Of a stretch of 7,414 bases of DNA, positions 6,919 to 7,414 are shown in pieces (position 1 is the first letter of the stretch; each line of letters begins with the position of its first letter). Made by a program: the position numbers and the translations under genes. Below the pieces are notes generated by a model that saw only the letters and a program-made list of their open reading frames with translations, searched no databases and was not told where the DNA came from. The DNA comes from an uncultured bacterium (lineage in GTDB: Bacteria > Bacillota_I > Bacilli_A > RF39 > UBA660). Location of the stretch: contig CASEAD010000067.1 of assembly GCA_949285775.1 (NCBI GenBank), positions 1 through 7,414 of the forward strand, read 5' to 3'.

Positions 6919-6946
6919 TAGTATTTTAATTAATACTATTTTTTTT
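6917..6946 (+). terminator. Rho-independent terminator after uvrC
   Basis: AATAGTATT (6917-6925) and AATACTATT (6932-6940) form a perfect 9-bp stem with a 6-base loop, running into eight T (6939-6946). It overlaps the uvrC stop codon and closes the operon. Confidence 0.85.
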
Positions 6947-7004
6947 AAAGGATTTTTTTAAAATATACATAATAATATAAGTAGGGGGGATAAAAATAGA
7001 TTTA

Positions 7005-7039
7005 TTTGTCGAAGGAAAATATATTCTAGTTTTGTCGAT
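7005..7039 (+). promoter_or_regulatory. Two Spo0A-box-like sites ahead of the sigma gene
   Basis: TTTGTCGAA (7005-7013) exactly matches the Spo0A-box core TGTCGAA, and TTTGTCGAT (7031-7039) matches in all but the last base. They are 26 bases apart in the same orientation. CG dinucleotides are scarce in this window, so paired TGTCGA words in a gene-free gap stand out. No Spo0A gene is visible here and the spacing is not a whole number of helical turns. Binding is a hypothesis. Confidence 0.35.
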
Positions 7040-7112
7040 TAGCTTTAATATTTGTTAAATACGTGCTAAATTTATTTTGCAAAGGGTAAGAATAAAGTGA
7101 GGTGAGTAATTT

Positions 7113-7142
7113 GTGATACTTATTTGCAAAATGATCACTTAA
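7113..7142 (+). CDS. Possible 9-codon leader peptide ahead of the sigma gene
   Basis: GTG 7113 opens MILICKMIT followed by TAA at 7140-7142. A very good ribosome binding site, GAGGTGAG (7099-7106), lies at normal distance. Its last codons contain ATCACTT (7134-7140), which can pair with the leader's own start region or with the sigma gene's Shine-Dalgarno. Nine codons carry no family signal, so this is supported only by position and ribosome binding site, and it may be fortuitous. If transcription starts at the candidate promoter 7145-7173 it is not in the mRNA. Confidence 0.3.
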   Translation: MILICKMIT

Positions 7143-7144
7143 AG

Positions 7145-7173
7145 TTTAGTTATAGCATAGTAATTTTTACAAT
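7145..7173 (+). promoter_or_regulatory. Candidate proximal promoter of the sigma gene
   Basis: TTTAGT (7145-7150) and TACAAT (7168-7173) are separated by 17 bases. The -10 matches five of six consensus bases and the -35 three of six. Transcription would begin near 7180, directly before AAGGAGTGAT, giving a very short leader. No better sigma-A-like promoter is evident between 6947 and 7144, where the terminator ends and only the leader features are seen. Confidence 0.35.
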
Positions 7174-7182
7174 TGTCTAACT

Positions 7183-7192
7183 AAGGAGTGAT
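7183..7192 (+). promoter_or_regulatory. Ribosome binding site that places the sigma gene start
   Basis: AAGGAGTGAT is close to the full anti-16S complement AAGGAGGTGAT. An in-frame TAA (7182-7184) blocks any longer start. The frame then reads GTG (7188, inside the site itself), ATA, ATT (7194), ATT (7197). By the spacing used in neighbouring genes, translation should begin at ATT 7197 or 7194. Confidence 0.65.
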
Positions 7193-7196
7193 AATT

Positions 7197-7414
7197 ATTC
7201 AAAATATTGAACTTAATGATTTGATTAAGAATAATGAAGGGCTAATATATTCTATTATTAATAAGTATATTAAGTATTATGAAAAAGAAGATTTATATCA
7301 AGTAGCGGCAATTGGTGTGATTAAAGCTTATAAAAACTATATACCAAATGTAGAAACTAAATTTACAACATATGCTTATACTTATATTTTGAGTGAAGTT
7401 ATTAATTTTGTAAA
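7197..7414 (+). CDS. Sigma-70-family sigma factor, 5' part (runs off the window)
   Basis: About 72 codons of an alternative sigma factor are present. After a short N-terminus (QNIELNDLIKNNEG) comes sigma region 2: LIYSIINKYIKYYEKEDLYQVAAIGVIKAY is the region 2.1-2.2 core-RNA-polymerase-binding helix pair. KFTTYAYTYILSEVINFV corresponds to regions 2.3-2.4, which melt and read the -10 element. The FTTYAYTYI..EV pattern resembles the SigF/SigG/SigE/SigB group rather than the housekeeping factor, and region 1.1 is absent. It would direct RNA polymerase to a sporulation, stress or development regulon. Regions 3 and 4 lie beyond the edge. No ATG, GTG or TTG sits at a suitable distance from AAGGAGTGAT; ATT 7197 is the best-placed start, ATT 7194 is possible, and TTG 7221 has no ribosome binding site. 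No anti-sigma gene precedes it. Identity is good; subgroup and start are less sure. Confidence 0.8.
   Translation, partial: MQNIELNDLIKNNEGLIYSIINKYIKYYEKEDLYQVAAIGVIKAYKNYIPNVETKFTTYAYTYILSEVINFV

Noticed and set aside
6990..7058. Small open frame beginning ATA AAA ATA after a six-G run
   Set aside because: There is no ATG, GTG or TTG near the G-rich stretch, an in-frame TAA lies at 6978, and only about 23 codons follow. It might be a remnant or chance, and it overlaps the Spo0A-like words.
1..7414. Mobile element, CRISPR array, tRNA, rRNA or defence system
   Set aside because: I saw no transposase motifs, regularly spaced repeats, cloverleaf or rRNA sequence, or nuclease/helicase clusters other than housekeeping uvrC.

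Overview
The window is very A+T-rich. Its short intergenic gaps, strong AGGAGG-type ribosome binding sites and low-GC codon use (Asn AAT, Leu TTA, Ile ATT/ATA) point to a low-GC Firmicute (Bacilli or a relative of the Mollicutes). The gene families agree: a YhfW-like FAD/Rieske protein, UvrC, a SleB-like hydrolase and a sporulation/stress-type sigma factor. TAA and TAG are used as stops and Trp is TGG, with no in-frame TGA, so the standard bacterial code fits.

Layout. (1) 1-980: the 3' end of an unidentified gene runs one base short of a FabG-like short-chain dehydrogenase. This pair ends at a rightward terminator, next to the terminator of the convergent gene. (2) 1005-1644, minus strand: a Cys-rich conserved protein of the CFI-box type with a clear sigma-A-like promoter. 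(3) 1697-3188: a FAD oxidoreductase fused to a C-terminal Rieske [2Fe-2S] domain, with its own terminator. (4) 3241-4190: a SleB-like (Hydrolase_2) cell-wall hydrolase gene with a good promoter and ribosome binding site, interrupted by a single in-frame TAA. (5) 4203-6946: a two-gene operon, a membrane-anchored acidic protein followed by uvrC, with the stop and start codons sharing one base (TAATG) and a strong terminator. (6) 6947-7414: an unusual intergenic leader, then the start of a sigma-70-family gene that runs off the window. That gene has a strong Shine-Dalgarno but no ATG/GTG/TTG at a usable distance.

The genes do not form one obvious pathway. The window looks like ordinary chromosome made of short independent units: lipid or metabolite redox, flavin/Fe-S redox, wall remodelling, DNA repair and gene regulation. 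I see no mobile element, CRISPR array, tRNA or rRNA, and no convincing new multi-gene system. The leads most worth following are the nonsense-interrupted hydrolase, the sigma factor with an apparent AUU start and possible translational switch, the G8 tract inside uvrC, and the Cys-rich CFI-box protein.
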